From NCBI RefSeq assembly GCF_000620145.1, contig NZ_KK211083.1, positions 328,782 through 391,390 of the forward strand: DNA of 62,609 bases. The letters are read 5' to 3'. The translations under genes and the position numbers were made by a program. This document shows, in pieces, positions 1 through 11,200 of this stretch. Numbering within the stretch: position 1 is the first letter of the stretch; each line of letters begins with the position of its first letter. This stretch comes from Deefgea rivuli DSM 18356. GTDB lineage: Bacteria > Pseudomonadota > Gammaproteobacteria > Burkholderiales > Chitinibacteraceae. The notes below the pieces were generated by a model that was not told where the DNA came from, did not search any database, and worked only from the letters and a program-made list of their open reading frames with translations.

Positions 1-207
1 TACCGTCCACAGTTCTATTTCCGTACTACTGATGTAACTGGCGCGATTGATTTGCCAGAAGGTACAGAAATGGTGATGCCTGGCGATAACGTATCGATTA
101 CAGTTTCATTGATTTGCCCTGTTGCGATGGAGCAAGGTTTGCGCTTTGCGATTCGTGAAGGTGGTCGTACAGTAGGTGCAGGTGTAGTTGCAACAGTATT
201 AGCATAA
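1..207 (+). CDS. tuf: Elongation factor Tu, 3' end (second tuf copy, partial)
   Basis: The window opens in frame inside an EF-Tu gene; the last 68 codons and the stop are present. They encode the C-terminal beta-barrel (domain 3), which contacts aminoacyl-tRNA. The product matches the complete EF-Tu at 15720-16910 at every residue but one (Ser here, Thr there, in the VSITV(S/T)LICP stretch). The nucleotide differences are strongly clustered: two in the first 93 bases and 22 in the remaining 114. Position just before trpT-secE-nusG is the classic tufB location. The 5' part lies outside the window. Confidence 0.98.
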   Translation, partial: YRPQFYFRTTDVTGAIDLPEGTEMVMPGDNVSITVSLICPVAMEQGLRFAIREGGRTVGAGVVATVLA

Positions 208-212
208 AAAGG

Positions 213-241
213 TTGCAAAAAGGGTTTAACGTTGTTATAGT
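213..241 (+). promoter_or_regulatory. Sigma-70 promoter for tRNA-Trp/secE/nusG
   Basis: TTGCAA (213-218), a 17-base spacer and TATAGT (236-241) lie between the tuf stop and tRNA-Trp. Transcription would start near 248, about 8 bases before the tRNA. The GC-rich run downstream of the -10 (GCCCTCT) resembles the discriminators of the tRNA and rRNA promoters elsewhere in the window. Seen in sequence; activity is inferred. Confidence 0.75.
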
Positions 242-255
242 TATGCCCTCTCCGT

Positions 256-331
256 AGGCGAGTAGCTCAATTGGTAGAGTACCGGTCTCCAAAACCGGGG
301 GTTGTGGGTTCGAGACCCCCCTCGCCTGCCA
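256..331 (+). tRNA. trpT: tRNA-Trp (anticodon CCA)
   Basis: A 76-base cloverleaf. Acceptor arms AGGCGAG and CTCGCCT pair fully. The D-loop is of the AGCTCAATTGGTAGAG type, the anticodon CCA is at 289-291, the T-loop is GGTTCGAGACC, the discriminator is G, and CCA is encoded. The tuf-trpT-secE-nusG order is standard in beta- and gammaproteobacteria. Confidence 0.97.
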
Positions 332-342
332 CAATATATCAA

Positions 343-377
343 CGGAGCCGTTCCTGAGAAGGAGCGGCTCTGTTTTA
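343..377 (+). terminator. Hairpin between tRNA-Trp and secE
   Basis: Arms CGGAGCCGTTCC and GGAGCGGCTCTG enclose a 6-base loop and are followed by TTTTA. It may be a partial terminator, or a processing stem that frees the tRNA 3' end from the secE mRNA. secE starts 19 bases later with no obvious promoter of its own, so read-through is likely. Confidence 0.6.
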
Positions 378-395
378 TGGGTCGCAGATAAAGCA

Positions 396-752
396 ATGCA
401 AAGCATAGAACGACTAAAGTTAGTTGCAGCCCTTTCCCTGGTGTTGTTAGGTGTTGCGGGTTTTTATATGGTTCCAGCGGGTCAATCCTTCTTGGGTTCT
501 TTGTCTGTTGCAGTAGGTTTGGTCGCCGCTGGTACGGTAATGTGGTTTACCACGTTGGGTCGTACATTTGTCGATTACGCTCGCGACTCAATCAAAGAAG
601 CGCAGAAAGTGGTTTGGCCTAGCAAAAAAGAAACATGGCAAGTGACTGCTGTGGTTTTCTTGTTTGTGGGCGTATTGGCTCTGTTTATGTGGGCGGTGGA
701 CTCGGGTCTAGCCTGGTTGTTTTACGATATCGTGTTAGGTCGCGGTAAATAA
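396..752 (+). CDS. secE: Preprotein translocase subunit SecE
   Basis: SecE is the small clamp subunit of the SecYEG channel in the inner membrane. At 118 aa it is the long proteobacterial form: two N-terminal membrane segments (about residues 9-27 and 33-51), an amphipathic stretch ending in the signature [14 protein letters not shown] (about residues 66-80), and the essential third membrane helix (about 83-108). The start at 396 is the first Met, but the ribosome binding site is weak. nusG follows after 14 bases, the usual pairing. Its partner SecY is at 26252-27556. Confidence 0.96.
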   Translation: MQSIERLKLVAALSLVLLGVAGFYMVPAGQSFLGSLSVAVGLVAAGTVMWFTTLGRTFVDYARDSIKEAQKVVWPSKKETWQVTAVVFLFVGVLALFMWAVDSGLAWLFYDIVLGRGK

Positions 753-766
753 ACGGAGGGTTCGCT

Positions 767-1300
767 ATGGGTATGCGCTGGTATGTGGTTCATGCGTATT
801 CTGGCTTTGAAAAAAGTGTACAGAAAGCATTGGTAGAAAAAATTGCTCGGCTCGATATGGCGCATTTATTTGGTCAAATCTTGGTGCCAGTTGAAGAAGT
901 AATGGAAATTAAAAACGGTAAAAAAACGCTAACAGAGCGCAAGTTTTACCCAGGTTACGTATTTGTTGAAATGGATATGACCGATGACAGCTGGCATTTG
1001 GTGAAAAGTACACCAAAAGTAACTGGCTTTATCGGTGGTAGTGGCACAAAGCCTATGCCAATTCCTGCGAAAGAAGTTGAGCGCATGATGCAGCAAGTGC
1101 AGGAAGGTGTTGAGAAGCCACGTCCGAAAGTATTGTTTGAAGTGGGTGAGTCTTTGCGTGTTACCGAAGGCCCGTTTGCTGACTTTAATGCAACGGTTGA
1201 AGATGTTGATTATGACAAGAGTCGTCTGAAAGTATCGGTGATGATTTTTGGTCGTGCAACGCCAGTAGATTTGGAATTTTCACAGATCGAGAAAGTTTGA
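767..1300 (+). CDS. nusG: Transcription termination/antitermination factor NusG
   Basis: NusG binds elongating RNA polymerase and links it to Rho and to ribosomal protein S10. The 177-aa protein has the NGN domain (starts [21 protein letters not shown] near residue 65) and a C-terminal KOW domain ([20 protein letters not shown], from about residue 125). A GGAGGG ribosome binding site at 755-760 sits 6 bases before the ATG at 767, which supports that start; a second in-frame ATG at 773 would give the more usual MRWYVVH N-terminus. Confidence 0.97.
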   Translation: MGMRWYVVHAYSGFEKSVQKALVEKIARLDMAHLFGQILVPVEEVMEIKNGKKTLTERKFYPGYVFVEMDMTDDSWHLVKSTPKVTGFIGGSGTKPMPIPAKEVERMMQQVQEGVEKPRPKVLFEVGESLRVTEGPFADFNATVEDVDYDKSRLKVSVMIFGRATPVDLEFSQIEKV

Positions 1301-1307
1301 TCTGTGT

Positions 1308-1384
1308 AGGCTGACGCAGTAATGCGTTGATGTTTGGGGAGCTAACTTGCGTTAGCGTTTAACCCATTTTTTAGGAGTTGTATC
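1308..1384 (+). promoter_or_regulatory. rplK leader with hairpin, possible L1-binding site
   Basis: The nusG-rplK spacer holds a small perfect stem (GCTAAC-ttgc-GTTAGC, 1341-1356) flanked by GGGG and CCC, which can extend it. In E. coli, L1 represses its own operon by binding the mRNA just ahead of rplK, so this is the expected place. I cannot confirm the L1 consensus by eye. AGGAG at 1373-1377 is the rplK ribosome binding site. Confidence 0.35.
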
Positions 1385-1816
1385 GTGGCTAAAAAAATTG
1401 TCGGCTATGTAAAGCTACAAGTGCCCGCTGGTAAAGCAAATCCATCGCCACCTATCGGTCCGGCTTTGGGTCAGCGCGGTTTGAACATCATGGAATTTTG
1501 TAAGGCATTTAATGCTGCAACCCAAGGCGTTGAGCCAGGTTTGCCAATTCCAGTGGTGATTACTGCTTATGCAGATAAATCATTCACATTCGTGATGAAA
1601 TCACCTCCAGCGACTATTCTGTTGAAAAAAGCTGCTGGTATCACTAAGGGTTCTGCTAAGCCACATACTGATAAAGTCGGTGTTGTGACTCGCGCTCAAC
1701 TCGAAGAAATCGTTAAAACTAAGCAAAATGACCTGACTGGCGCCGATATGGATGCTTCAGTGCGTATTCTTGCTGGTTCTGCACGTTCAATCGGTATCAC
1801 CGTGGAGGGCGTGTAA
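1385..1816 (+). CDS. rplK: 50S ribosomal protein L11
   Basis: L11 forms the GTPase-associated centre with 23S rRNA and is needed for RelA activation and for thiostrepton binding. The 143-aa product has the N-terminal proline-rich [19 protein letters not shown] and the C-terminal RNA-binding domain ending [12 protein letters not shown]. The start is GTG at 1385, with AGGAG seven bases upstream. The stop codon abuts the rplA start directly, indicating translational coupling. Confidence 0.97.
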   Translation: MAKKIVGYVKLQVPAGKANPSPPIGPALGQRGLNIMEFCKAFNAATQGVEPGLPIPVVITAYADKSFTFVMKSPPATILLKKAAGITKGSAKPHTDKVGVVTRAQLEEIVKTKQNDLTGADMDASVRILAGSARSIGITVEGV

Positions 1817-2515
1817 ATGGCTAAGCTTTCTAAGCGTCTTGCAGCTCTAAATGCAACTGTAGATCGCAATAAATTGTACCCAGTTGCTGATGCAATTGCT
1901 TTGGTTCAATCTGCTGCGACTGCAAAATTCAATGAATCAGTTGATGTGTCTTTCAACCTAGGTATTGATGCACGTAAATCCGACCAAGTTGTTCGTGGCG
2001 CGGTTGTGTTGCCTAAAGGTACTGGTAAATCAGTACGCGTTGCTGTGTTTACACAAGGCGCAAACGTTGAATTGGCTAAAGCTGCCGGTGCAGACATCGT
2101 TGGTTTTGAAGATTTGGCTGAACAAATTAAAGCAGGCGTAATGGACTTTGATATCGTTATTGCATCTCCAGATGCAATGCGTATTGTTGGTCAATTGGGT
2201 CAAATCTTGGGCCCACGTGGCCTGATGCCTAACCCGAAAGTGGGTACTGTAACTCCGAACGTTGCTGAAGCGGTTAAAAACGCGAAAGCCGGTCAAGTTC
2301 AATACCGTACTGACAAGGGTGGTATCGTACATGCAACAATCGGCCGCGCATCATTTGCTGCTGCTGATTTGCAAGCTAACTTGGCAGCTTTGGCTGATGC
2401 TTTGCAAAAAGCAAAACCAGCTAGCGCTAAGGGCGTGTACTTTAAGAAAATCGCTGTTTCTAGCACAATGGGTGTGGGCGTTCGCGTTGACACTGGTACT
2501 GTACTAGCAGCATAA
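1817..2515 (+). CDS. rplA: 50S ribosomal protein L1
   Basis: L1 builds the mobile L1 stalk at the E site and is the autoregulator of the L11 operon in enterobacteria. At 232 aa it is of normal length, with the family signature [16 protein letters not shown] near residues 134-149. The ATG follows the rplK stop with no gap and no independent ribosome binding site, so it relies on coupling to rplK. Confidence 0.97.
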   Translation: MAKLSKRLAALNATVDRNKLYPVADAIALVQSAATAKFNESVDVSFNLGIDARKSDQVVRGAVVLPKGTGKSVRVAVFTQGANVELAKAAGADIVGFEDLAEQIKAGVMDFDIVIASPDAMRIVGQLGQILGPRGLMPNPKVGTVTPNVAEAVKNAKAGQVQYRTDKGGIVHATIGRASFAAADLQANLAALADALQKAKPASAKGVYFKKIAVSSTMGVGVRVDTGTVLAA

Positions 2516-2561
2516 AGACTTTGGGTTGCTGTGCCGTATTTCGATAGGGCGCAGCAAAATG

Positions 2562-2640
2562 TCAAAGACCGTAGGCGCCAAAATTAATTTTTTGGCTTAA
2601 TCACAGCGCCCAAACGCTAGCCTACGCAGACGGTGTGCCC
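2562..2640 (+). promoter_or_regulatory. L10 leader (autoregulatory site for the rplJL mRNA)
   Basis: AGACCGTAGGCGC (from 2566) and GCCTACGCAGACGGTG (ending 2635) are the two conserved halves of the L10 leader kink-turn known from the E. coli rplJL mRNA, where L10-(L12)4 binds and blocks translation. They pair as CGTAGGC with GCCTACG, with the AGACGG and GACC flanks expected for the motif. The remaining 110 bases to rplJ could hold the switch stems. Confidence 0.8.
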
Positions 2641-2753
2641 AATGCAGGCTTCTCACTGATTCATTCGAATTGGTACAAGTCTCCTGAATATTGGTCGCCG
2701 TTTGATTGGGTGGCGCGATTTATCGCGCTGAACTTAACTAATGGAGGTTGACC

Positions 2754-3317
2754 TTGAGTCTGAATCTTGACGACAAAAAAGCGGTCGTGGCTGAGATTGC
2801 AGCAGTAGTTGCAAATGCTCAAACCATCGTTATCGCTGAATACCGTGGAATCGGGGTTGCTAGCATGACTGAACTGCGCAAACAAGCGCGTGAGTCAGGC
2901 GTTTTCTTGCGTGTTCTTAAAAACACCTTGGCGCGCCGTGCTGTTGAAGGAACACCGTTCGCTGCATTGGCCGACCAAATGTCTGGCCCGTTGGTGTACG
3001 GCATTTCTGAAGACGCAGTTGCTGCAGCTAAAGTGATCCAAAACTTCTCTAAGAAAGATGAGAAGATTAAGGTAATCGCTGGTTCGTACGAAGGCAAAGT
3101 ATTATCTGCTGCTGAAGTAGCGCAACTCGCAACTATCCCGAGCCGTGATGAATTGCTCTCGATGTTGTTGGGCGTTATGCAAGCTCCAGTTTCTGCGTTT
3201 GCTCGTGGTCTTGGCGCATTGGCTGCCAAGAAAGCCGAAGGTGAAGTTGCTGTTGAAGCGCCTGCTGTTGCTGCTGAAGAAGTTGCAACAACAGAAGCGC
3301 CAGCTGACGCTGCCTAA
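2754..3317 (+). CDS. rplJ: 50S ribosomal protein L10
   Basis: L10 is the base of the ribosomal stalk; it anchors L7/L12 dimers and represses its own mRNA. I place the start at TTG 2754 ([16 protein letters not shown]), because GGAGG at 2743-2747 is 6 bases upstream and the N-terminus then matches the family; another in-frame TTG at 2748 is too close to the binding site. The 187-aa product has the rRNA-binding N-domain ([18 protein letters not shown]) and a C-terminal helix rich in Ala, Glu and Val that binds L7/L12. A TTG start is rare for so strong a gene and fits tight translational control. Confidence 0.95.
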   Translation: MSLNLDDKKAVVAEIAAVVANAQTIVIAEYRGIGVASMTELRKQARESGVFLRVLKNTLARRAVEGTPFAALADQMSGPLVYGISEDAVAAAKVIQNFSKKDEKIKVIAGSYEGKVLSAAEVAQLATIPSRDELLSMLLGVMQAPVSAFARGLGALAAKKAEGEVAVEAPAVAAEEVATTEAPADAA

Positions 3318-3373
3318 GCTTTATCCAATTTTGAATTTGATTTAATCTGACAAGATTTTCAGGAGTACTAGAA

Positions 3374-3745
3374 ATGGCTGTTACTAAAGAAGACATCCTT
3401 GAAGCAGTAGGTTCTTTGACTGTTATGGAATTGAATGACCTTGTTAAGGCATTCGAAGAAAAATTTGGCGTTTCTGCTGCTGCTATGGCAGTTGCTGGTC
3501 CAGCCGGTGCTGGCGCAGCTGTTGCTGAAGAACAAACTGAATTCGACGTTATCTTGACTGGCGCTGGCGCTCAGAAAGTTGGCGTAATTAAAGTTGTTCG
3601 TGAAGTAACTGGCCTTGGCTTGAAAGAAGCTAAAGACCTAGTTGATGGCGCACCGAAAGCAGTTAAAGAAGGCGTGTCTAAAGCTGATGCAGATGCAATC
3701 GCTAAGAAATTGATCGAAGCCGGCGCTACTGCTGAAGTTAAGTAA
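3374..3745 (+). CDS. rplL: 50S ribosomal protein L7/L12
   Basis: This is the multicopy stalk protein that recruits translational GTPases. The 123-aa product has an N-terminal dimerisation helix (to about residue 33), an Ala/Gly-rich hinge ([17 protein letters not shown]) and the compact C-terminal domain with [29 protein letters not shown]-type helices. A good AGGAG lies 7-8 bases before the ATG. rpoB follows after a 200-base spacer with a terminator-like stem. Confidence 0.97.
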   Translation: MAVTKEDILEAVGSLTVMELNDLVKAFEEKFGVSAAAMAVAGPAGAGAAVAEEQTEFDVILTGAGAQKVGVIKVVREVTGLGLKEAKDLVDGAPKAVKEGVSKADADAIAKKLIEAGATAEVK

Positions 3746-3769
3746 TTGTTGTTGAAGTAATGTAGTGCA

Positions 3770-3798
3770 GGCAGACGGAGCAATCCGTCTGCCCTTTT
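3770..3798 (+). terminator. Attenuator-like terminator between rplL and rpoB
   Basis: A perfect 10-bp stem GGCAGACGGA/TCCGTCTGCC with a GCAA tetraloop is followed by CTTTTG. In E. coli a partial terminator at the same place lowers rpoBC expression relative to the stalk proteins; the short T run here also suggests incomplete termination. Confidence 0.7.
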
Positions 3799-3869
3799 GC
3801 GTTTGTATACTGTGTGCTTGCTTACAAACACTTGGTTCTTATGCATCGTTTGCAGCTTGTTCTTGCAGC

Positions 3870-3922
3870 TGACAAACCAGAGACCGCTCACAACCGAGCT
3901 TTCGGGCGTTTGCGGTTTGTCA
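3870..3922 (+). promoter_or_regulatory. Inverted repeat in the rpoB leader
   Basis: TGACAAACC (3870-3878) and GGTTTGTCA (3914-3922) are perfect 9-base arms 35 bases apart, with ACCGC...GCGGT nested at the boundary. It lies just before the rpoB ribosome binding site (GGAGAG, 3939-3944). The position recalls the RNase III site between rplL and rpoB in E. coli; that role is inference. Confidence 0.5.
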
Positions 3923-3947
3923 ATTGCGCCCAACCCATGGAGAGTTT

Positions 3948-6900
3948 ATGAGTATGAAATACTCGTTCACTGAGAAAAAACGTATTCGCAAGAGTTTTGC
4001 GAAGCGGGCGAGTGTCCTCGAGGTGCCGTTCCTACTGGCTACTCAGATTGACTCTTATTCCGAATACTTGCAACTAGGCGTTTCTGTAGAAGATCGCCGC
4101 GAAATTGGTTTGCAAGCAGCGTTTAATTCAATTTTCCCTATCGTTTCCCATAACGAATATGCACGTTTGGAATTTGTGCATTACACCTTGGGCGTGCCAG
4201 CATTCGATGTTAAAGAATGTCAGCAGCGCGGCATTACGTTTGCCGCTCCGTTGCGTGCGCGAGTTCGTTTGGTCATCATGGACCGCGAATCGTCGAAACC
4301 AACGGTCAAGGAAGTGAAAGAGCAGGATGTTTACTTCGGTGAAATCCCACTCATGACACGCAGTGGCTCGTTTGTTATTAACGGTACTGAACGTGTAATC
4401 GTTTCTCAGTTACATCGCTCTCCGGGTGTGTTCTTTGAGCATGACAAGGGTAAAACCCACAGTTCAGGCAAATTATTATTCTCGGCGCGTGTGATTCCTT
4501 ATCGTGGCTCATGGCTCGATTTCGAATTCGACCCGAAAGATTTGCTGTTTTTCCGTATTGACCGTCGTCGTAAAATGCCGGTTTCCATCTTGCTTAAAGC
4601 ATTGGGGTATACGGCTGAACAGATTCTGGCTCAATTCTTTGATACAGATACCTTCTATCTCACTGAAGATGGCGTGTTCTGGGAACTGGTTCCAGATCGC
4701 CTACGCGGTGAAGTTGCGAAGTTTGACATCATTGCTGATGACGGTAAGGTACTAGCGCAAAAAGACAAGCGTATTACCGCTAAAACCATTCGCGACATCA
4801 ACAATGCCGGTATGACGCGTATTCCAGTTCCGCTGGACTATATGTACGGCCGCATGTTGTCGACTGCCGTGATTAGCCCAGAAACTGGCGAATTGGTGGC
4901 AAAAGCGAATGATGAGATTACCGAAGATCTATTAGTAAAACTCGATAGCGCTGAAGTAAAAGAAATTAAAACGCTGTACATCAATGATCTCGACCAAGGT
5001 GGCTTTATGTCCGCGACCTTGCGTACCGATGAAACATTAGATGAATGGCAAGCTCGTGTGGCGATTTATCGCATGATGCGCCCAGGTGAGCCACCAACTG
5101 AAGATGCAGTTCAAGCCTTGTTCAAAGGTTTGTTCTTCAATGAAGATCGTTACGATCTTTCTGCAGTTGGTCGCATGAAGTTCAATAGCCGCGCTTATCC
5201 GGATCGTTTGGAAGAAAAAGCACCGGATTGGCAACGTCGTTTCTACGAGCAAGCCGGCAAAAAGGGCATTACTGGCCCAGGCATCTTGTCGACTGAAGAC
5301 ATCGTTGCAGTGATTGGTATCTTGCTTGAGCTGCGCAATAGCCGCGGCGAAGTGGATGATATCGATCACTTGGGTAACCGTCGTGTTCGTTCAGTGGGTG
5401 AGTTGGCGGAAAATCAATTCCGTGCTGGTTTGGTTCGTGTTGAGCGCGCAGTGAAAGAGCGTTTGTCACAAGCAGAATCTGACAACTTGATGCCACATGA
5501 CTTGATCAATGCCAAGCCAGTTTCGGCGGCAGTGAAAGAGTTCTTTGGTTCGTCGCAGTTGTCGCAGTTTATGGATCAAACGAATCCATTGTCTGAAATT
5601 ACCCACAAGCGCCGTGTATCGGCACTTGGACCGGGTGGTTTGACGCGTGAGCGCGCAGGCTTTGAAGTTCGTGACGTGCATCCAACGCATTACGGCCGTG
5701 TTTGCCCGATTGAAACACCGGAAGGTCCAAATATTGGTCTGATCAATTCATTGTCTTGCTATGCACGTACCAATGAATATGGTTTCTTGGAAACGCCTTA
5801 CCGTAAAGTGATCAATGGTCAAGCCACGCTTGAAATTGAATACTTGTCGGCGATTCAAGAAGGTAAATATGTTATTGCGCAGGCGAATGCCGGTTTGGAT
5901 AGCGATAGCAAATTGACCGACGAATTGGTGACTTGCCGTGAAGCGGGCGAAACCATTGTTGCTACGCCAGACCGCGTGCAATACATGGACGTTGCGCCAA
6001 GCCAAATTGTTTCTGTTGCTGCTTCATTGATTCCATTCTTGGAACACGATGACGCCAACCGTGCATTGATGGGCGCCAACATGCAACGTCAAGCGGTTCC
6101 TTGCTTGCGTGCTGAAGCCCCAATGGTCGGTACCGGTATCGAGCGCACGTGTGCGACTGACTCGGGTACTGCGGTCACTGCATTGCGTGGCGGTGTAGTT
6201 GATTTCGTTGATGCAACGCGTATCGTGGTTCGTGTGAACGACAGCGAAACCGTAGCGGGTGAGACTGGTGTAGATATCTACAACTTGGTTAAATTTACTC
6301 GTTCGAATCAAAATACCAATACCAATCAACGTCCGATCGTCGTCAAAGGTGATCGTATTGAGAAAGGTGATGTCGTTGCTGACGGTGCGTCTACTGACCT
6401 CGGTGAGTTGGCTCTGGGTCAAAATATGACCATCGCCTTCATGCCATGGAATGGTTATAACTTCGAAGATTCGATTTTGATCTCCGAACGTGTTATTGCT
6501 GAAGATCGTTACACTTCGATTCATATCGAAGAGTTGAACGTGATGGCGCGTGACACGAAGCTAGGTCCTGAAGAAATTACCCGTGATATTTCAAACTTGT
6601 CTGAGCGCATGCTCGGTCGTTTGGATGAAGCTGGTGTGGTTTATATCGGTGCAGAAGTTGAAGCTGGCGATGTACTCGTCGGTAAAGTGACGCCAAAAGG
6701 CGAAACTCAACTCACACCAGAAGAAAAACTACTGCGTGCAATCTTCGGTGAGAAAGCATCAGACGTTAAAGATACCAGCTTGCGCGTGCCATCAGGCATG
6801 GTCGGCACGGTGATTGACGTGCAAGTGTTTACCCGTGAAGGGATTGAACGCGATCCACGCGCTCAAGCCATTATCGAAGAGCAATTGCGTCGCTATCGTC

Positions 6901-8126
6901 AAGATTTGAACGATCAACTGCGTATTGTTAATGATGACTTGTTCGAGCGTATCGAGCGGATGATTGTTGGCAAGGTCGCGAATGGTGGTCCAAAGCGTCT
7001 GATCAAAGGCACTGAAATTACTGCTGAGTATTTGGCAGATCAAGTTTCTCGTCATGATTGGTTCGATATTCGTTTGGCAGAAGAAGAAGCCGCGCGTCAA
7101 TTGGAAGCGATGAAAGATTTGATCGCCCAAATGAAGCAAGAGTTCGAACTGCGTTTTGAAGATAAAAAACGCAAATTGACGCAGGGTGACGAGTTGCCAC
7201 CTGGTGTTATCAAGATGGTGAAAGTGTATGTGGCCGTTAAACGTCGCTTACAGCCTGGCGATAAAATGGCCGGCCGTCACGGTAACAAGGGTGTGGTTTC
7301 AAAAATCTTGCCTGTTGAAGATCTGCCGCATATGGCTGACGGTACTACCGTTGACATCGTCTTGAATCCATTGGGCGTTCCATCGCGGATGAACATTGGT
7401 CAGATTCTTGAGGTGCATTTGGGTTGGGCAGCGAAAGGGATTGGCCAGCGTATTGATGCGATGTTGCGTGAACAACGTAACGTTGCCGAAATCCGTGAAA
7501 TCTTGGATAAAATTTACCAATCCAAAGGTAAAGCGGAAGATATTAGCGACTTGAGTGATGTAGAAATCATGACTCTGGCGCAAGGTCTACGTACCGGTAT
7601 GACGTTTGCAAGTCCAGTATTTGACGGTGCTGATGAGTCTGAAATTCAAGAGATGCTAGAACTAGCTTATCCTGATGAAGATCCACGTACTGAACAATTG
7701 GATTTCAATAGCAGCAAAACGCAAATGCAGTTGTACGACGGCCGTACGGGTGAACCGTTCGAACGTAAAGTCACTGTCGGTGTGATGCACTACTTGAAAC
7801 TGCATCACTTGGTTGATGACAAGATGCATGCACGTTCAACTGGTCCTTACTCGCTTGTTACTCAGCAGCCGCTGGGTGGTAAAGCGCAGTTCGGTGGTCA
7901 GCGTTTCGGTGAGATGGAGGTTTGGGCCCTAGAAGCATACGGCGCAGCGTACACCTTGCAAGAAATGCTCACGGTGAAGTCCGATGACGTGAATGGTCGT
8001 ACTAAAGTTTATGAAAACATCGTGAAGGGTGATCATCGCATTGATGCTGGCATGCCAGAGTCATTCAATGTGTTGGTCAAGGAAATCCGTTCGCTTGGTA
8101 TTGATATCGATCTGGAAACCTACTAA
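3948..8126 (+). CDS. rpoB: DNA-directed RNA polymerase subunit beta
   Basis: Beta is one of the two large catalytic subunits of RNA polymerase. The 1392-aa protein starts [17 protein letters not shown] with GGAGAG three to nine bases upstream. The rifampicin-binding cluster is at about residues 532-566: the residues matching E. coli Asp516, His526 and Ser531 are all wild type (FMDQ, THKRR, SALGPG). The active-site loop PNIGLINSL, the [12 protein letters not shown] lysine motif and the C-terminal clamp [14 protein letters not shown] are present. Length and order are typical; nothing is broken. Confidence 0.98.
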   Translation: MSMKYSFTEKKRIRKSFAKRASVLEVPFLLATQIDSYSEYLQLGVSVEDRREIGLQAAFNSIFPIVSHNEYARLEFVHYTLGVPAFDVKECQQRGITFAAPLRARVRLVIMDRESSKPTVKEVKEQDVYFGEIPLMTRSGSFVINGTERVIVSQLHRSPGVFFEHDKGKTHSSGKLLFSARVIPYRGSWLDFEFDPKDLLFFRIDRRRKMPVSILLKALGYTAEQILAQFFDTDTFYLTEDGVFWELVPDRLRGEVAKFDIIADDGKVLAQKDKRITAKTIRDINNAGMTRIPVPLDYMYGRMLSTAVISPETGELVAKANDEITEDLLVKLDSAEVKEIKTLYINDLDQGGFMSATLRTDETLDEWQARVAIYRMMRPGEPPTEDAVQALFKGLFFNEDRYDLSAVGRMKFNSRAYPDRLEEKAPDWQRRFYEQAGKKGITGPGILSTEDIVAVIGILLELRNSRGEVDDIDHLGNRRVRSVGELAENQFRAGLVRVERAVKERLSQAESDNLMPHDLINAKPVSAAVKEFFGSSQLSQFMDQTNPLSEITHKRRVSALGPGGLTRERAGFEVRDVHPTHYGRVCPIETPEGPNIGLINSLSCYARTNEYGFLETPYRKVINGQATLEIEYLSAIQEGKYVIAQANAGLDSDSKLTDELVTCREAGETIVATPDRVQYMDVAPSQIVSVAASLIPFLEHDDANRALMGANMQRQAVPCLRAEAPMVGTGIERTCATDSGTAVTALRGGVVDFVDATRIVVRVNDSETVAGETGVDIYNLVKFTRSNQNTNTNQRPIVVKGDRIEKGDVVADGASTDLGELALGQNMTIAFMPWNGYNFEDSILISERVIAEDRYTSIHIEELNVMARDTKLGPEEITRDISNLSERMLGRLDEAGVVYIGAEVEAGDVLVGKVTPKGETQLTPEEKLLRAIFGEKASDVKDTSLRVPSGMVGTVIDVQVFTREGIERDPRAQAIIEEQLRRYRQDLNDQLRIVNDDLFERIERMIVGKVANGGPKRLIKGTEITAEYLADQVSRHDWFDIRLAEEEAARQLEAMKDLIAQMKQEFELRFEDKKRKLTQGDELPPGVIKMVKVYVAVKRRLQPGDKMAGRHGNKGVVSKILPVEDLPHMADGTTVDIVLNPLGVPSRMNIGQILEVHLGWAAKGIGQRIDAMLREQRNVAEIREILDKIYQSKGKAEDISDLSDVEIMTLAQGLRTGMTFASPVFDGADESEIQEMLELAYPDEDPRTEQLDFNSSKTQMQLYDGRTGEPFERKVTVGVMHYLKLHHLVDDKMHARSTGPYSLVTQQPLGGKAQFGGQRFGEMEVWALEAYGAAYTLQEMLTVKSDDVNGRTKVYENIVKGDHRIDAGMPESFNVLVKEIRSLGIDIDLETY

Positions 8127-8142
8127 TCGCTGTGAGGTATAG

Positions 8143-8176
8143 GACTGCAGGCTAGATTTAATCTAGCCTTGCGGTC
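8143..8176 (+). promoter_or_regulatory. Hairpin in the rpoB-rpoC spacer
   Basis: GGCTAGAT-tta-ATCTAGCC forms an 8-bp stem, which the flanks GACTGCA and TTGCGGTC extend to about 15 pairs with a one-base bulge. There is no U run, so it is not a terminator; it probably shapes mRNA processing or rpoC translation. Confidence 0.6.
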
Positions 8177-8210
8177 AATACCCTGATTGCCCTCACTGGA
8201 GAATATTGGA

Positions 8211-11200
8211 ATGAAAGGCTTACTCGAACTTTTCAAGCAAGTCGCGCAGGACGAAGAATTTGACGCGATTAAAATTGGCTTAGCATCGCCAGAAAAAATC
8301 CGTTCTTGGTCTTTCGGCGAAGTGAAAAAGCCAGAAACCATTAACTACCGTACGTTCAAGCCTGAGCGTGATGGTTTGTTTTGTGCTCGTATTTTCGGGC
8401 CAATTAAAGATTACGAATGCTTGTGCGGTAAGTACAAGCGTTTGAAACACCGTGGTGTGATTTGCGAGAAGTGCGGCGTTGAAGTGACGTTGTCAAAAGT
8501 GCGTCGTGAACGCATGGGTCATATCGACCTCGCATCACCGGTTGCGCATATTTGGTTCTTGAAATCACTCCCAAGTCGTTTGGGTATGGTTTTGGATATC
8601 GCTTTGCGTGATATCGAACGCGTATTGTATTTTGAAGCGTTTATCGTGATCGAGCCAGGCATGACGCCGCTTGCGCGTGGTCAACTACTGACTGAAGAAG
8701 ATTACTTCGCGAAAGTTGAAGAATACGGTGACGAATTCGTAGCCTTGATGGGCGCGGAAGCGGTTCGTGAATTGCTGAAGTCAATGGACGTTGACCAAGA
8801 AATTAGCAATTTGCGTGCAGAACTCGATAGCACGGGTTCAGAAACCAAAATCAAGAAAATCGCTAAGCGTTTGAAAGTACTTGAAGCATTTGATCGCTCG
8901 GGTATCAAGCCAGAATGGATGATTATGGAAGTGCTGCCGGTGTTGCCACCGGAATTGCGCCCATTGGTACCATTGGATGGCGGTCGTTTTGCGACTTCCG
9001 ATTTGAATGATTTGTATCGCCGCGTGATTAACCGTAATAACCGTTTGAAGCGCCTGCTCGAATTGCGCGCTCCGGAAATTATTGTTCGTAACGAAAAACG
9101 CATGTTGCAAGAAGCAGTGGATTCATTGCTCGATAACGGCCGTCGCGGTAAAGCGATGACGGGTGCGAACAAACGTCCATTGAAATCACTTGCCGACATG
9201 ATTAAAGGTAAGGGCGGTCGTTTCCGTCAGAACTTGTTGGGTAAACGTGTTGATTACTCAGGTCGTTCGGTCATTACCGTTGGTCCTACTTTGCGCTTGC
9301 ATCAATGCGGTTTGCCAAAATTGATGGCGCTGGAATTGTTCAAACCATTTATCTTCCATAAATTGGAAGTGATGGGTCTGGCCACGACCATTAAAGCAGC
9401 GAAGAAAATGGTAGAAAGCCAAGAGCCTGTGGTTTGGGATATCTTGGAAGACGTGATTCGTGAACATCCAATTCTATTGAACCGTGCACCAACATTGCAT
9501 CGTTTGGGTATTCAAGCGTTTGAACCGATGTTGATTGAAGGCAAAGCCATTCAATTGCATCCACTCGTCTGCGCGGCATTCAATGCCGACTTTGACGGTG
9601 ACCAAATGGCGGTTCACGTTCCATTGTCGCTTGAAGCGCAAATGGAAGCTCGCACCTTGATGTTGGCATCGAACAACGTATTGGCTCCTGCAAATGGCGA
9701 GCCGATTATTGTTCCGTCACAAGATATCGTGTTGGGTCTGTATTACATGACACGTGAAGCGAAATACGCCAAAGGTGAACGTCTGAATGATGACGGCCAA
9801 CGTTTGACGATTTTTGCTGACGTATCAGAAGCACTACGTGCTTACCAGAGTAAAGAAGTTACGCTACAAACTCGCGTAGCGATTCGCCTGAAAGAATGGT
9901 TCAGAAATGAATCGGGCGATTGGGAAAGCAAAATGGTTCGCCGTGATACAACGGTGGGTCGTGCGATCTTGTCAGAGATTCTGCCAAAAGGCTTGGCGTT
10001 CTCGCATATCGATAAATCGTTGAAGAAAAAAGAAATTGGTAAATTGATCAATGCTTCATTCCGTCGTTGCGGTTTGAAAGAAACGGTTATTTTTGCTGAC
10101 CAATTGATGTACACCGGTTTCTCATATTCAACACGCGGCGGTATCTCGATTTGCGTTGATGATATGTTGGTGCCGGCAAATAAAGTACCGTTGTTGGCTG
10201 CTGCACAAGCTGAAGTTAAAGAGATCGAGCAGCAATACAGCTCGGGTCTAGTAACGAACGGCGAGCGCTACAATAAAGTCGTGGATATCTGGGGTCGTGC
10301 TGGTGACCAAATTGCGAAAGCGATGATGGACCAGTTGGCGAAAGAAACCGTTTACGATGCCAATGGCAAGAAAGACGAACAAGAATCGTTTAACTCGATT
10401 TACATGATGGCCGACTCTGGCGCTCGTGGTTCGCCAGCACAGATTCGTCAGTTGGCGGGTATGCGTGGTTTGATGGCTAAGCCAGATGGCTCGATTATCG
10501 AAACACCAATCACGACCAACTTCCGTGAAGGTTTGACGGTTCTGCAGTACTTTATTTCGACTCACGGTGCACGTAAAGGTTTGGCGGATACGGCATTGAA
10601 GACCGCAAACTCGGGTTACTTAACTCGTCGTTTGGTCGATGTAACGCAAGACTTGGTTGTAACTGAAGATGATTGCGGCACAAAACATGGCGTTGCCATG
10701 AAAGCCGTTATGCAAGGTGGTGACGTTGTTGAAGCCTTGCGTGATCGTATTCTCGGTCGTATCGTCGTTAAAGACGTAATTGATCCTTCAACACAAGAAA
10801 CCATTTTTGAAGTGGGCTACTTGTTGGATGAAGATTCGGTTGATGAGATCGAAGCGCGTAATATCGATGAAGTTATTGTACGTACTCCGTTGTCATGCGA
10901 AACGCGTTATGGCTTATGCGCGAAGTGTTACGGTCGTGACTTGGGTCGCGGCCAGATCGTGAATGCGGGTGAAGCAGTCGGCGTTATTGCAGCACAATCA
11001 ATTGGTGAGCCTGGTACTCAGTTGACGATGCGTACGTTCCACATTGGTGGTGCGGCATCTCGAGCTGCAGCAGCCAGCCAAGTTGAAGCGAAGTCGAACG
11101 GTAAAATTGGCTTTAGCGCCAATATGCGTTACGTCACTAATGCTAAAAACGAACTAGTTGTTATTGCGCGTTCTGCTGAATTGTTGATTTTGGATGATGT

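Noticed and set aside
98-406. Minus-strand frame over the tRNA-Trp gene.
   Set aside because: It reads through the complement of a tRNA and the tuf tail; no start signal.
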